DNA of 64,000 bases from Wallemia ichthyophaga EXF-994 (Eukaryota > Basidiomycota > Wallemiomycetes > Wallemiales > Wallemiaceae). A program made the translations under genes and the position numbers. Under the pieces are notes generated by a model, which saw nothing but the letters and a program-made list of their open reading frames with translations, searched no databases and was not told the DNA's origin. Of this stretch, positions 34,790 through 45,293 are shown one piece after another. Numbering within the stretch: the stretch's first letter is position 1; every line of letters starts with the position of its first letter. The stretch covers positions 1 through 64,000 of the forward strand of contig NW_008806287.1 in the NCBI RefSeq assembly GCF_000400465.1, given 5' to 3'.

Positions 34790-34893
34790 TGACTGCCTCA
34801 GACCACGCGGTCAGATCATCCCACTTGGTGTCGACTTTGGCAAGTTCGAAACTAACAAATACATTTCGCTTCTCGCTAGAGAGAACAAGGTCG
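34790..34893 (+). repeat. 104-bp insert copied from first ADH (32687-32790)
   Basis: It starts TGACTGCCTCAGACC and ends AACAAGGTCG. The copy's own version (34686-34789) ends with the same AACAAGGTCG, so the junctions lie at shared sequence. This insert and the 70-bp insert are almost adjacent in the donor gene. Confidence 0.85.
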
Positions 34894-35071
34894 TGGAAGT
34901 TTAGTGGCCACCAGATATGAGCACCAGAAGATGCTTGAATTCTGCGCTAGACACGACATCAAGCCTGCTGTCGAGGTTCTTGATCTTAATGAGAAAAACC
35001 TCAACATTGCCTTTGAAAGGCTGCAAAAGAACGATGTTCGTTACAGATTCGTGCTCAAGCACCAGGAGTAG

Positions 35072-35710
35072 GTGACTGAGAATAGAGCGAGTCCCTTGTA
35101 CGAGTATGTAAATTAATTAATTTATATTCAAATATCGTGAGGTGTGCTTTGGGTGTCTTTAGTGTTTATGTGAGCTAGTGCTCTGCATCACTTGTCAAAT
35201 AATCTGTCATTCCTGCTCGGATAAGGCTAAGCTGAAAACAGCACTTTTTGTCATAATAATCATGAATTTGCAGCTGCTAAGTTCACTTTGACCCGTCTAG
35301 ACTTGATGCATTGAATTGACACACTGGATAAATTTTTATTGTTTGGTAGAAATTTACCTAAATTTGGAGAAGTAGCGTCGTAAAATCCCTCATTGAACAT
35401 TTGAATGAATGATTCCGAGCCATACTATTGAATATCGAGGTATTTCAAATTATTCAACCTTGAAAGCTTTTGAGGACTCAGGCAAAAAATTTTTGAGTTA
35501 CACAACGAATCTGGAGAAGCTAGACGTTTTCTTGCTCTAAACATTACAATGCATGCATAACACTATCTGATTGATCTGGGTTTAAAGATATTCTCCCCAC
35601 TTTTCGCGATCAATATACGCGTCTAGACGGGTGCATGTGTGAGATGTACTGTATATTACCGATATGTATTGTACGTGCGAGATTGTTTGTGGTGTGTGGT
35701 TTACTATATG
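35072..35710. other. intergenic region
   Basis: AT-rich sequence downstream of the ADH copy and downstream of the hydrolase gene on the opposite strand. No open frame of interest, RNA gene or repeat was recognised. Confidence 0.4.
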
Positions 35711-36790
35711 CTATGTGTGGTGGTTTTGTTGCGTGTTTGGATTATCTGACTGACATTTGACACACTCACTCACAAACGCGGTGACTATACGCGGCCACGA
35801 AGGCTTAGAGTAAGCGTTCTCGTGCAGAGCGCCGGGAATGACGTGCATGCGAGATCTAGGGAGGGCGTTATGAAGCGCCAGGCCATGCTCGCGGGGCACG
35901 AGCTCGTCGTCTCCGCTAACAAGGACCATCGTCGGTACTTGTACGTCTTTCGCGGCGCCCAGCGCGTCCCACTTGTCAAACACAAGCGGGTGCAGATGGT
36001 AATAAGGCACCTTGGGCGAGACGAAATAAGCCTTTACCATGGCAGGGATGCTTTCAAAGGCGTTTTCGAGAATAAGGGCGTGTACACCGCTACATAAATC
36101 CCCGCTGCCGCTCCGGCCCGCACACAACAGCGTCGCTATCGACCCACCCAGACTGTGGCCGTAGAGGATGATTGGCGCGTGCGGGTAAAGCTGGTGCGTG
36201 CGACGCAGTGCCGCGGCGTAGTCCTCCAGCAGTCTCGGCTGGGTGGGTGCGCGCCGAGTGCTGGTCCAGTAGGAAGAAGGAGCGAACGCAATGATGCGCA
36301 TGCTGCTGCTACTGGACTTGCTTATCTGGCTGCCCTTGCTGCTCACGCCTAGAATTCTCGCGAACAGCGGCAGCCGCGAGAGGGGATTGCCGGCGTTGCC
36401 CTGCAAGTAGAATAGAATGGGCGTTTGCGGGCTGTGTGCACCGCTTGCCGCCTCCAGCCCATCGACTCTCACACCACGCGCCACCTCTGCGCTGATCTTG
36501 GTGATACGCATCCCACTCTTGAGCTCATCAGCGCGAGCAAGTTCCTCCGTACGCGCACCGACAGGGGAATAGCCCATGTAGATTATTCTGCGCTGGAAGG
36601 CTACGAGCATGGCGGACTGGGTTGTTAGACTGCTAGGCGGCGCACTTGACTCCAAACACACCTTGAACGTCCACAGCGCGGCTGGGAGGCCTATGGCCGT
36701 GGTGAATAGTGTTGTCAGCGAAGGCATTCGTAGACACTCGCTAGTCAAGGCAACACCTATGAATCCACTAGCAACGCGACTCAAAAACAT
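35711..36790 (-). CDS. alpha/beta hydrolase, Bem46/ABHD13-like
   Basis: This is a single frame. The Met at 36790 (MFLSRVASGF) gives 359 residues; two upstream Mets (36838, 36862) would place the start against the divergent OPRT gene. A hydrophobic segment near residues 25-45 could anchor the protein in a membrane. The hydrolase core shows ILFYLQGNAGNPLSR (oxyanion region), the nucleophile elbow GHSLGG, the acid in SGDDELVP and a late His in GALHENAY. Bem46-type proteins are membrane-associated serine hydrolases linked to cell polarity in fungi; the substrate is unknown. Confidence 0.8.
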   Translation of the reverse strand: MFLSRVASGFIGVALTSECLRMPSLTTLFTTAIGLPAALWTFKVCLESSAPPSSLTTQSAMLVAFQRRIIYMGYSPVGARTEELARADELKSGMRITKISAEVARGVRVDGLEAASGAHSPQTPILFYLQGNAGNPLSRLPLFARILGVSSKGSQISKSSSSSMRIIAFAPSSYWTSTRRAPTQPRLLEDYAAALRRTHQLYPHAPIILYGHSLGGSIATLLCAGRSGSGDLCSGVHALILENAFESIPAMVKAYFVSPKVPYYHLHPLVFDKWDALGAAKDVQVPTMVLVSGDDELVPREHGLALHNALPRSRMHVIPGALHENAYSKPSWPRIVTAFVSECVKCQSDNPNTQQNHHT

Positions 36791-36815
36791 TTTCAAGAGC
36801 ACGCACGGCGACTTG

Positions 36816-36821
36816 TATAAA
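36816..36821 (+). promoter_or_regulatory. TATA box for orotate phosphoribosyltransferase
   Basis: TATAAA lies 44 bp upstream of the ATG at 36865 and inside the upstream leader of the divergent hydrolase gene. The spacing implies a very short 5' leader. Confidence 0.35.
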
Positions 36822-36864
36822 GGCGGAGCTGTTTGCATTGAATAACTCTTACACACACACACCC

Positions 36865-37524
36865 ATGTCTTCCTTAGAAGCCTACCAAAGCGATTTCATA
36901 ACAACGTGCCTCTCAAATGGAATACTTAAATTTGGCTCATTCACTCTCAAGAGCGGCAGGACATCGCCATATTTCTTCAACGCAGGTGATTTGTCGACGG
37001 GCGAATTGGTGCTGATGACTGCGCGAGCATATGCATCGGCGATTATCGCGAGCGGCGTGCAGTTCGATATGTTGTTCGGACCGGCGTATAAGGGAATTCC
37101 GTTGGTGGCTGCTACAGCACTCATCCTCCAGTCAGAACACAGCATCAACGTACCTTTCGCATTCGACAGGAAGGAGGCAAAAACACACGGCGAAGGCGGC
37201 AATATCATCGGCGCTCCCTTCAGAGGCAGAGTGTTAGTGCTTGACGATGTCATCACTGGTGGGACCTCCATCAGACACTCAATCGAGCTTATTAGGAAGG
37301 CGGGTGATTGTGCTCAATTTGCAGGCGTAGTCGTCAGCCTTGATCGCCAGGAGAAAGGCAAAGGGGAAAAGTCAGCAATCCAGGAAGTTGAAAGTGAGGA
37401 AGGTGTCAAGGTTTTTAGCGTGATTGGTATGAATGATATCATCAAGTACCTCGAGGAGACCAGAAATGGCCAAGAAAACATCATCAAGCAGATGATGGAG
37501 TATAGGAATGTCTATGGATGTTGA
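36865..37524 (+). CDS. URA5: orotate phosphoribosyltransferase
   Basis: This is an intronless 219-residue protein. Markers are the N-terminal FGSFTLKSGRTSPYFFNAG, the phosphate-binding GPAYKGIPL, the flexible-loop region FDRKEAKTHGEGG, and the PRPP-binding motif VLVLDDVITGGTS at 123-135. The enzyme joins orotate to PRPP to make OMP in pyrimidine biosynthesis, as a separate protein in fungi. Length and all active-site motifs match the yeast family. The frame extends upstream to 36838 without a better ATG. Confidence 0.95.
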   Translation: MSSLEAYQSDFITTCLSNGILKFGSFTLKSGRTSPYFFNAGDLSTGELVLMTARAYASAIIASGVQFDMLFGPAYKGIPLVAATALILQSEHSINVPFAFDRKEAKTHGEGGNIIGAPFRGRVLVLDDVITGGTSIRHSIELIRKAGDCAQFAGVVVSLDRQEKGKGEKSAIQEVESEEGVKVFSVIGMNDIIKYLEETRNGQENIIKQMMEYRNVYGC

Positions 37525-37619
37525 TATTTAGTACTAAGAATGGATACATACCGAATTTCTCATTTCTCATAGAATATAGCCATTTTTGGAAGGTTTGGCA
37601 TTCTTGATTAGAACTTGCC

Positions 37620-38255
37620 ATGATGAGAGAGCTGTTAGGCTTACTGGGAGTACTTACATTACTAGGAATACTTACATCTCCAGTCGCGTCCCTCACTGCG
37701 AAACAACTCGAGCAGGTTGCGCCAAAAACATCAAGTTGCAGTGAAGCGAGCTATATGGAGGAATGCGCGACAAGCGATGTGGCTTCGGAGAGGCTGACTG
37801 AGGCCATCGAACAGCACAATACCATCGCGAATGAGAGTGCAGCCATCATCGCTTGGCAATTGAATGAGTCTTTGGAATATCGTTACAACATTAATCACTT
37901 CAGCAATGACCAAAAGAAGCACAACCCAGGCCAAGGCACGCGTTGCATGGCCAACTCAGAGTTCATTGTGGGGTATGTTTCAGCACATGAAGATTTGCGC
38001 GGAGAGGCGACAGTTGATTTGGGGGGAAATTTGAGCGATGAGGAGAAGGATAGCGTGTTAGATTTAGTACTAGATGACTCACACACCTACGACGTTGCAT
38101 TTTGGTTCTACGACACACAATGTACAGACAGCGTGAAAAATCAAGTTAGAAAGGGAGGAATGGGCGGATTAGATGCATTCATGCAGCAATGCGTAGGTGG
38201 ACCCACACCTCAGAAGATATACGAATACTTTGATTTGCTTGTTGATGTACTTTGA
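37620..38255 (+). CDS. secreted cysteine-containing protein, unknown
   Basis: This is an intronless protein of 211 residues (210 from the second Met). LLGLLGVLTLLGILTSPVAS is a signal peptide. The mature part has six cysteines (SCSEASYMEEC, TRCMANS, DTQCTDS, MQQCVGG), suggesting three disulfides, and two possible N-glycosylation sites (NES, NLS). A conserved-looking tail TYDVAFWFYDTQCTDSVKNQ precedes the C-terminus. I do not recognise the family. Size, secretion and cysteine content are compatible with a wall-associated or effector-like protein, but nothing shows function. Confidence 0.65.
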   Translation: MMRELLGLLGVLTLLGILTSPVASLTAKQLEQVAPKTSSCSEASYMEECATSDVASERLTEAIEQHNTIANESAAIIAWQLNESLEYRYNINHFSNDQKKHNPGQGTRCMANSEFIVGYVSAHEDLRGEATVDLGGNLSDEEKDSVLDLVLDDSHTYDVAFWFYDTQCTDSVKNQVRKGGMGGLDAFMQQCVGGPTPQKIYEYFDLLVDVL

Positions 38256-38285
38256 TGTTTACCACCTTGATCCCATACCATCATC

Positions 38286-39943
38286 ATGCACTATCTTTCT
38301 ACGCGCGGCGGCGATGAGAAATTAAGCTTTGAGGAGGTGCGTATGGGGGATTATCGTCCAGCAACTCCAACTCTAATAGACCCCAGGCAATCCTTCAAGG
38401 CTTAGCACCAAATGGTGGTTTGTACATTCCAGCCCAAGTGCCCGAGCTGCCTGAGAATTGGGAAAACGACTGGGCCAACCTCCCATTCGACCAACTCAGC
38501 TATGAAATTACAAAATTATTCGTCCCCGCCTCTGAAATACCGCCAAATGACCTGAAATTGTTGATAAATAGATCATATTCCACCTTCAGACACAGCTCAC
38601 GCACGCCAATCACCCAAGTTGATTCACACAGGTTCATATTAGAGCTCTTTCACGGCCCCACCTTCGCTTTCAAAGACGTAGCTCTCCAATTCCTCGGAAA
38701 CCTCTTTGAATACTTCCTCAACCGCCGTAACGCACGTAAGAGCGCAAACGACGCCAGAGACAAGCTTACTATAGTTGGTGCAACCTCGGGTGATACGGGT
38801 AGTGCGGCTATATATGGTGTCAGGGGCAAGCAAGACATCAGCATCTTCATTCTCCACCCTAAGAACAGAGTATCACCCATTCAAGAAGCTCAAATGACCA
38901 CTGTTCTCGACAGCAACGTTCATAATTGCGCTGTTAAGGGCACTTTCGACGACTGCCAGGATATCGTCAAGTCACTCTTCTCCGACAAGCCCTTCAACGA
39001 CAAGCACAAGCTGGGTGCTGTGAACTCTATCAACTGGGCGAGAATTCTCTCACAGATCACCTACTACTTCTACTCATACCTCCAGGCTAAGAAGCAGACT
39101 CCAGCTCACTCTCACATCCAGTTCGTTGTACCTACAGGTAACTTTGGCGATATCTTGGCCGGGTTCTACGCTAAGAAACTTGGTCTCCCTTCTCAACCCA
39201 TGGTCATTGCAACAAACGCAAATGATATCCTCACTCGCTTCTGGAGAACGGGTGTGTATGAGAAGCACGACTCAAGCCAGCACGTCCAGGCGCAAGACAG
39301 TGCCGTCGAAGCAGCTCAAGGATCGAGCGACGGTAAGCAGGCAGTTGGTGGAGTGAAAGCGACGCTCTCACCCGCCATGGATATACTCGTTTCATCCAAT
39401 TTCGAGAGATTGCTTTGGTACATTGTCCTCGAATCGATGGTCGATGGAGATCAATTGGCCGCATCTAGACAAGTGAATGAGTGGATGAATGAGCTTAAAC
39501 TTCACGGCAGATTCCAAGTCCCACAGGCGGCACTCAACGTAGCTAGACGTGATTTCACTGCTACATCGGTCAGCGATGAGGAGACTACACAGACTATTAA
39601 ACAGTACTTTTCTCATCCTCGCCCTGGTTACTCAAGCTACACAGTCGATCCACATACTGCTGTCGGTTTAAAGGCGGCGGCTGATGTCGGTTGCAATAAT
39701 AACACTTATCAAATCTGCTTAGCTACTGCGCACGCTGCCAAGTTCTCAGAAGCTGTCGAGAACGCTCTCAATGATGAAGCATCTTTCAACTTCCAAAGAG
39801 ATGTCCTTCCAACGGAATTCCACGGGTTAATGGATAAACCAAGAAGAGTTATAGATGTTAACGGTATTGCTCCAGAGCTTACCAAGGAAGTCATTGAATC
39901 AAAAGCAACTGAGGAAGTTTCCCAACAAAATGTTGGCATCTGA
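38286..39943 (+). CDS. THR4: threonine synthase
   Basis: Two exons (38286-38336, 38387-39943) give 535 residues. The junction joins MHYLSTRGGDEKLSFEE to AILQGLAPNGGLYIP, the exact conserved start of fungal threonine synthases. The PLP lysine lies in GPTFAFKDVALQFLGN, and VGATSGDTGSAAIYG forms the phosphate-binding loop. VVPTGNFGDILAGFYAKKLGLP is also typical. The enzyme makes threonine from O-phosphohomoserine in the cytosol. Length is close to the yeast protein (514 aa). Confidence 0.96.
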
Positions 39944-40095
39944 GACTAATCAAGGCATTTTCAATTTCGGGACTTGTAAAAGTAATAAATCATAGTCATA
40001 TCACTATTACGGGTATTTTTTATTAAAGACGAACAAAAAGGAAAACCTTTTAATGACCTTGACTATATGGCTATACTAATTTACTGCTTTTCAAT

Positions 40096-41791
40096 TTACT
40101 CCTCAACATACTCCTCAACACCCTCTTCAACATACTCTTCCTCAATATCCTCATCAATACCAGCAGATTCATATTGTTGGTATTCAGAGATAAGATCTTG
40201 CATGTTTGATTCAGCTTCAGTGAATTCCATTTCATCCATACCCTCTCCTGTGTACCAGTGCAAGAAAGCCTTTCTACGGAACATAGCGCTGAATTGATCA
40301 TGTACACGCTTGAATAAATCTTGAATAGCTGTAGTGTTAGCGATGAAAGTAGCCGACATCTTAGAACCCTTTGGTGCGACATTACATAAAGCAGTTTGAA
40401 CGTTATTTGGAATCCACTCGACAAAGTAGTCAGAGTTCTTATTTTGCATGTTGTTCATTTGATCTTCAACTTCTTTCATAGACACTTTACCGCGGAAGTA
40501 AGCGGCGACAGTGAGATAGCGCCCGGATCTTGGATCTGAAGCTGCCATCATGTTGCGCGCGTCGAACATCTGTTGGGTGAGTTCAGGTACTGAAACTGCC
40601 CTGTATTGTTGTGATCCTCTAGCTGTTAATGGCGCATATCCAAGCATGAAGAAGTGGAGACGTGGGAATGGTACCAGGTTAACTGCCAATTTTCTCAAGT
40701 CAGAGTTGAGTTGACCTGGGAAACGAAGACAAGTGGTGATGCCAGACATGACAATTGAAACGAGGTGATTGAGGTCACCATAAGTGGGTGTGGACAGCTT
40801 GAGAGTTCTGAAACAAATGTCGTAGAGTGCCTCATTATCAATACAAAATGTCTCATCTGAGTTTTCGACAAGCTGATTAACAGAGAGAACAGCATTGTAT
40901 GGTTCAACGACAGTGTCTGATACCTTTGGTGATGGTACGACAGAGAAAGTGGCCATCATACGGTCAGGGAACTCTTCTCTGATCTTGGAAACGAGGAGGG
41001 TACCCATACCAGAACCAGTACCACCACCTAGAGAGTGGGTAATTTGGAAACCTTGAAGACAGTCAGTAGCCTCAGCTTCCTTGCGAAGAACGTCGAGAAC
41101 AGAGTCAACAAGTTCAGCACCTTCAGTGTAGTGACCTTTGGCCCAGTTGTTACCAGCACCAGATTGGCCGTGAACCATGTTGTCTGGTCTAAAGAGATCA
41201 CCGAGAGATGAAGACTTGATCGCGTCCATAGTGCCTGGTTCCAAGTCGCTGTGAATGGTGTTAAAAGTGCCAATTTTCACGAGAATAGGATACATACACG
41301 AGGACAGCACGTGGGACATATCTACCAGCTGAAAATGAGGTGTTAGAAGGGAGGAGATAGGTTTAATTCGTTTGCCCACTTTGAGCTTCGTTGTAGTAAA
41401 CGTTGATACGTTCGAGTTGTCTGGAGTGGGATGAGAATACGTTTTAGGCCGGAGTAAACAGCCTACTCATCAATATCACCTTTGTAGTTACCTGCGCCAT
41501 CAAGACCGTGTTCTTCACCGATTACATCCTAAAATTGACGTGAGTCGGTGGTTTTTAGTGGATAGCAGCCCTACTAACCCAGAATTTGGCACCTGAAGGA
41601 TATTTGAGAGGGGAAATAACGTATATAACACTTTAACCCACCAATTTGATTACCGCACTTGAAGTTTTACTGTCAGCAGAGTACACGTCACTTGCACAAA
41701 ACCAACCTGTCCAGTTTGAAGGTGTACAATTCTTTCAAATAATGTCAGTCTGCTTTCTCCTGGCTCTAGAAATTCCCCACTCTCTTCCCAT
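40096..41791 (-). CDS. TUB2: beta-tubulin, copy A (eight exons)
   Basis: Eight exons on the minus strand (41791-41781, 41731-41707, 41657-41642, 41592-41579, 41528-41467, 41420-41380, 41328-41298, 41248-40096) sum to 1353 nt, 450 residues. All junctions restore tubulin sequence: [30 protein letters not shown], then [17 protein letters not shown] and [11 protein letters not shown]-binding [14 protein letters not shown] and the acidic tail [15 protein letters not shown] are present. Glu and Phe occupy the sites equivalent to 198 and 200 (SDETFCID), as in drug-sensitive fungal tubulins. A Gly is inserted after the first Met relative to the usual MREI start. The protein forms microtubules with alpha-tubulin. 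It lies 169 bp from copy B, same strand. Confidence 0.96.
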
Positions 41792-41960
41792 TTTTAAGCT
41801 TAGATCGACGCGAGAAGAGGACAGTGAGCAGCGCACAAGAAATAAACTAACAAATTTTTATCTGAAATACAACGAAATTTATAAATAACTTTCATTTAAT
41901 TTCATTTATTCTTCAACGTATTGCTGTAATTTCTTTGTTAGATTGTATTTTTAGCGTGAT

Positions 41961-43505
41961 TTATATTCCATCTCCTACCTCATCTTCCATAACTTCTTCT
42001 TCGTAATATTCCTCCTCTTCAACACCTGCATTTTCATATTGTTGGTATTCTGATAGAAGATCCGCCATGTTTGATTCAGCTTCAGTGAATTCCATTTCAT
42101 CCATACCCTCTCCTGTGTACCAGTGCAAGAAGGCCTTTCTACGGAACATAGCGCTAAATTGATCATTGACACGATGGAAGAGCTCTTGGATAGATGTAGT
42201 GTTTCCAATAAAGGTAACTGCCATCTTTGTATCCTTTGGAGCAATATCACAGTGTGCTGTTTGTATGTTGTTTGGAATCCATTCAACAAAGTAGTCTGAG
42301 TTCTTGTTTTGCACTGCTTGCATTTGTTCCTCGACTTCCTTCATTGACACTTTACCACGGAAGTAAGCGGCGACTGTCAAGTAGCGACCGTTTCTAGGGT
42401 CAGATGCAGCCATCATGTTCTTCGCATCGAACATTTGTTGTGTAAGTTCTGGTACGGAGACGGCTCTGAATTGTGAGGTACCCTTTGCTGTAAGTGGAGC
42501 GTATCCGACCATGAAGAAGTGGAGACGTGGGAATGGAACCATGTTGACTGCCAATTTTCTCAAGTCAGAGTTGAGTTGACCTGGGAAACGAAGACAGGTG
42601 GTAACACCAGACATGACCATAGAAACGAGGTGATTGAGGTCACCGTAGTTTGGTGTAGACATTTTAAGAGTCTTGAAGCAAATGTCATAGAGTGCCTCAT
42701 TATCAATACAGAAAGTAAGATCCGAGTTTTCGACTAATTGGTGGACAGAGAGAACAGCGTTGTATGGTTCAACGACAGTGTCTGATACCTTTGGTGATGG
42801 TACGACAGAGAAAGTGGCCATCATACGGTCAGGGAACTCTTCTCTGATCTTGGAAATGAGGAGAGTACCGAGACCGGAACCAGTACCACCACCGAGAGAG
42901 TGAGCGATCTGGAAACCTTGCAGGCAATCGCAGTTCTCAGCTTCGCGACGCGTGACATCGAGAATTTGGTCAACGAGTTCAGCACCCTCCGTGTAGTGAC
43001 CTTTAGCCCAGTTGTTACCAGCGGAGGACTGACCGAAGATCATGTTGTCTGGTCTGAACAAGCCTCCGATTGAGCTCGCTTGCACGGTTTCGATAGTACC
43101 TGGTTCCAAATCGACAAGGACAGAGCGTGGCACGAATTTCTTCTCTGCGGCCTCGTTATAGTAGACGTTGATACGTTCGAGTTGTCTGGATGGAGTGTGA
43201 GGGGAAGTTTAGCTGCGTACACCGCGCCTACTGGTCAATGTCTCCGTAGTAAGCACCTGATTCGTCGATGGCGTGTTCTTCGCTCAGTGTTTCCTAGGCG
43301 CGGGTGTCAGGCATTGGAAAAGCAAGACAGGCGTACGAACCCAGAATTTAGAACCAATTTGGTTACCACACTTGTCAGCGTCAGCTACAGTCACACTAAC
43401 AGCAGTCTAACCCACTTGACCTGTTTGAAGGTGTACGATTCTATCAAACACCAGATTAGCTTCAAAATTAATAGTCGCCGCGTTTGAAACTCACTCTCTG
43501 CCCAT
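41961..43505 (-). CDS. beta-tubulin, copy B (five exons), Leu at the Glu198 site
   Basis: Five exons on the minus strand (43505-43495, 43440-43416, 43370-43341, 43293-43232, 43185-41961) also sum to 1353 nt, 450 residues. All four introns lie at the same codon positions as in copy A, which has three more. Junctions restore [30 protein letters not shown] and NVYYNEA. GTP-binding [14 protein letters not shown] is intact. Where copy A has DETFCID, this copy has DLTFCID, so the Glu198 equivalent is Leu. Other differences cluster in the N-terminal third ([14 protein letters not shown]) and the acidic tail. It is a diverged, apparently functional paralogue; expression stage is unknown. Confidence 0.95.
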
Positions 43506-43971
43506 TTTTTATTTCTGTCTTGATGAGGGTTTTGGTAGTGCGCGTGAACCTTGGACTAGAACGTAGAGGTGAAAAATGCAAAGAGAGCAAAGTCGAGAAC
43601 CAAGTGGCATGCAGTGTATTTGATAGTGCTCGACATATCACTACGCTCCATGCCACTCCTCGCTGTGTTTGTGCTTGCGTCTCCGCCGAGTCCCGACGCA
43701 CCACGGCCAAGTCAAGTGTGCTAGCCTCCTATGCCAGCACGCTGTTACGTTCGTGGGATAGCAACCCGGCCACCGCCCAGCTTGTCATTCCAAGTCGCGG
43801 CCACCCGTTCTGGGTGGTTGTGCAGATTTGCTCGGTCGGTGGCCGTCGTGCAAAGACCAGCTTCCACATGACACGTCGTTGTTCTCTACACGCACGTTGC
43901 TACTAAAGCTGGCCGACATGTATTTCTCCTTTTGTAAATTTTACATAAACGCCATTTGCTCATACAAGACC
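43506..43971. other. intergenic region between tubulin B and DMT transporter
   Basis: This is a divergent promoter region with chance frames on both strands. An in-frame ATG at 43918 could extend the DMT transporter by 18 residues. No RNA gene or repeat was seen. Confidence 0.4.
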
Positions 43972-45122
43972 ATGACGGCAAGTGCTAATTGGAGCGTGAC
44001 AGAGAGCATCACCAAGGCTCTTGCAGCGTACACGCCCAACTCTGCTGGCTTGCTCATGATAGCACTCGCGCAGCTCTTCTTCGCGTCAATGTCTCTGTGC
44101 GTCAAGCTGCTTGGGCAAGTCGATCCACCCGTGTCTGCGTTGGAGGTGTGTGTCTGTTCGCGCTCCCGCCTCTTCTCACCGCTCTCCAGCTCGTCGTCGT
44201 GCGTATGGCCATCACCGGGATTTGTGCACAGTCTTGGATACTCGTGCACAACGCCTTCTCCGATAACAAAATACCCAATCCAATCCTTGGCCCTTTGCAC
44301 GTCAGGTCGCTCCTGTTTGCCAGAGGATTTGTCGGGTTCGCTGCCATTTCCGCGCTTTACTACAGTCTCGCTTTTCTCGATCTCAGCGACGTTACAAGTC
44401 TCGGTTTTCTTCTGCCCGTCGTTAGTGGCTTGTTGGGATGGCTCTTCCTCAACGAGCCCTATCTCCCCATAGAGCGCTACTCCAGCGTCGTGAGTTTGCT
44501 TGGGGTGGTGTTGATAGCCCGCCCACCTTTTCTCTTTGGCGGAGGTTTGGCTGACCAGGAGCACCATCTTAGCTCTTCGCTTGGGCAGCGTTCTTTCGCC
44601 GTCGCTGTCGTTCTGCTCAGTGTGGTCGGTGCGAGTCTGGCGTATGTCACCACGCGCGCGATAGGCACACGCGCGCACCCCATGCACGTAATACTCGCAT
44701 TTTCGTGGTGCTCCGTGGTCTTCGGTGGGCTGCTGATGAAGGCGCTTGGCGAGCCATTCGTCCTGCCCAAGTCGACCAAATGGTGCATCATGCTTGTCGC
44801 GATTGGTGCATTCGGTTTCATTGGCCAGATCCTCCTCACGCTCGGCCTGCGTAGAGAGAAAGTTGGAAGGGCTTCTCTCGGTATGTATCTACAGATGGTG
44901 TTTGCATTGCTGTTTGAGAAAATCTTCTTCAATTCTTCCCCTCATGTGCTGTCGGTGGTGGGGGCGGCGATTATTATCGCTACTAGCACCACTGTAGCAT
45001 TACAGAAGGACAAGAAAACTCAGCCATCTGGCACACTCGACGAACATGATAAACTGATACAGGACGAGAGAGAACGCTTCGCCCGTCTCGATTATGGTTC
45101 TTTGGAGCAGCGTGCAGGCTAA
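43972..45122 (+). CDS. DMT-superfamily (EamA) membrane transporter
   Basis: Two exons (43972-44145, 44190-45122) give 368 residues. The junction joins PPVSALE to LVVVRMAITG, restoring the E-x-x-x-x-R pattern of EamA proteins. About ten transmembrane helices are visible in two EamA halves, for example LLMIALAQLFFASMSLCVKLL, GFAAISALYYSLAFLDLSDVTSLG, LLPVVSGLLGWLFLNE and IGAFGFIGQILLTLGL. The C-terminus is charged and cytosolic-looking. Family members export metabolites or nucleotide sugars; this one resembles SLC35G/acyl-malonyl-type DMT proteins of basidiomycetes, with unknown substrate. A start at 43918 is possible. Confidence 0.82.
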
Positions 45123-45293
45123 TGTTTTGTAGTGCACACCGCACATAGAATATGGGATTTGTTGTATTTTTCATCACATGAAAAAAGATGCGTATGTTTG
45201 GAATGTTATCATGAGACACGTGTCGCGAAGGCGCACTAAAAGTAAATAAACCAAATGCGGGAGTGGAATCTTATTTATAACACTCACAACCTA

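Larger units (their letters stand above)
33830..35071 (+). pseudogene. second alcohol dehydrogenase copy, disrupted by inserted ADH pieces
   Basis: Exon 1 is 33830-34079 and exon 2 starts at 34129, so the gene structure matches the upstream ADH. The reading frame is intact up to WDDYL at about 34613. Then 70 bp (34616-34685) copied from the first ADH (32616-32685) shift the frame. The copy's own sequence resumes, and at 34790-34893 another 104 bp from the first ADH (32687-32790) are inserted. The copy's own 3' part then runs to the stop at 35069-35071. Ignoring both inserts would leave a continuous frame, so the original gene was probably intact. As written it cannot encode a full enzyme. An assembly error between near-identical paralogues is a serious alternative. 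Confidence 0.85.

Noticed and set aside
43941-44687. 248-codon frame on the minus strand
   Set aside because: It is the antisense shadow of the DMT transporter; its composition is erratic and no domain is visible.
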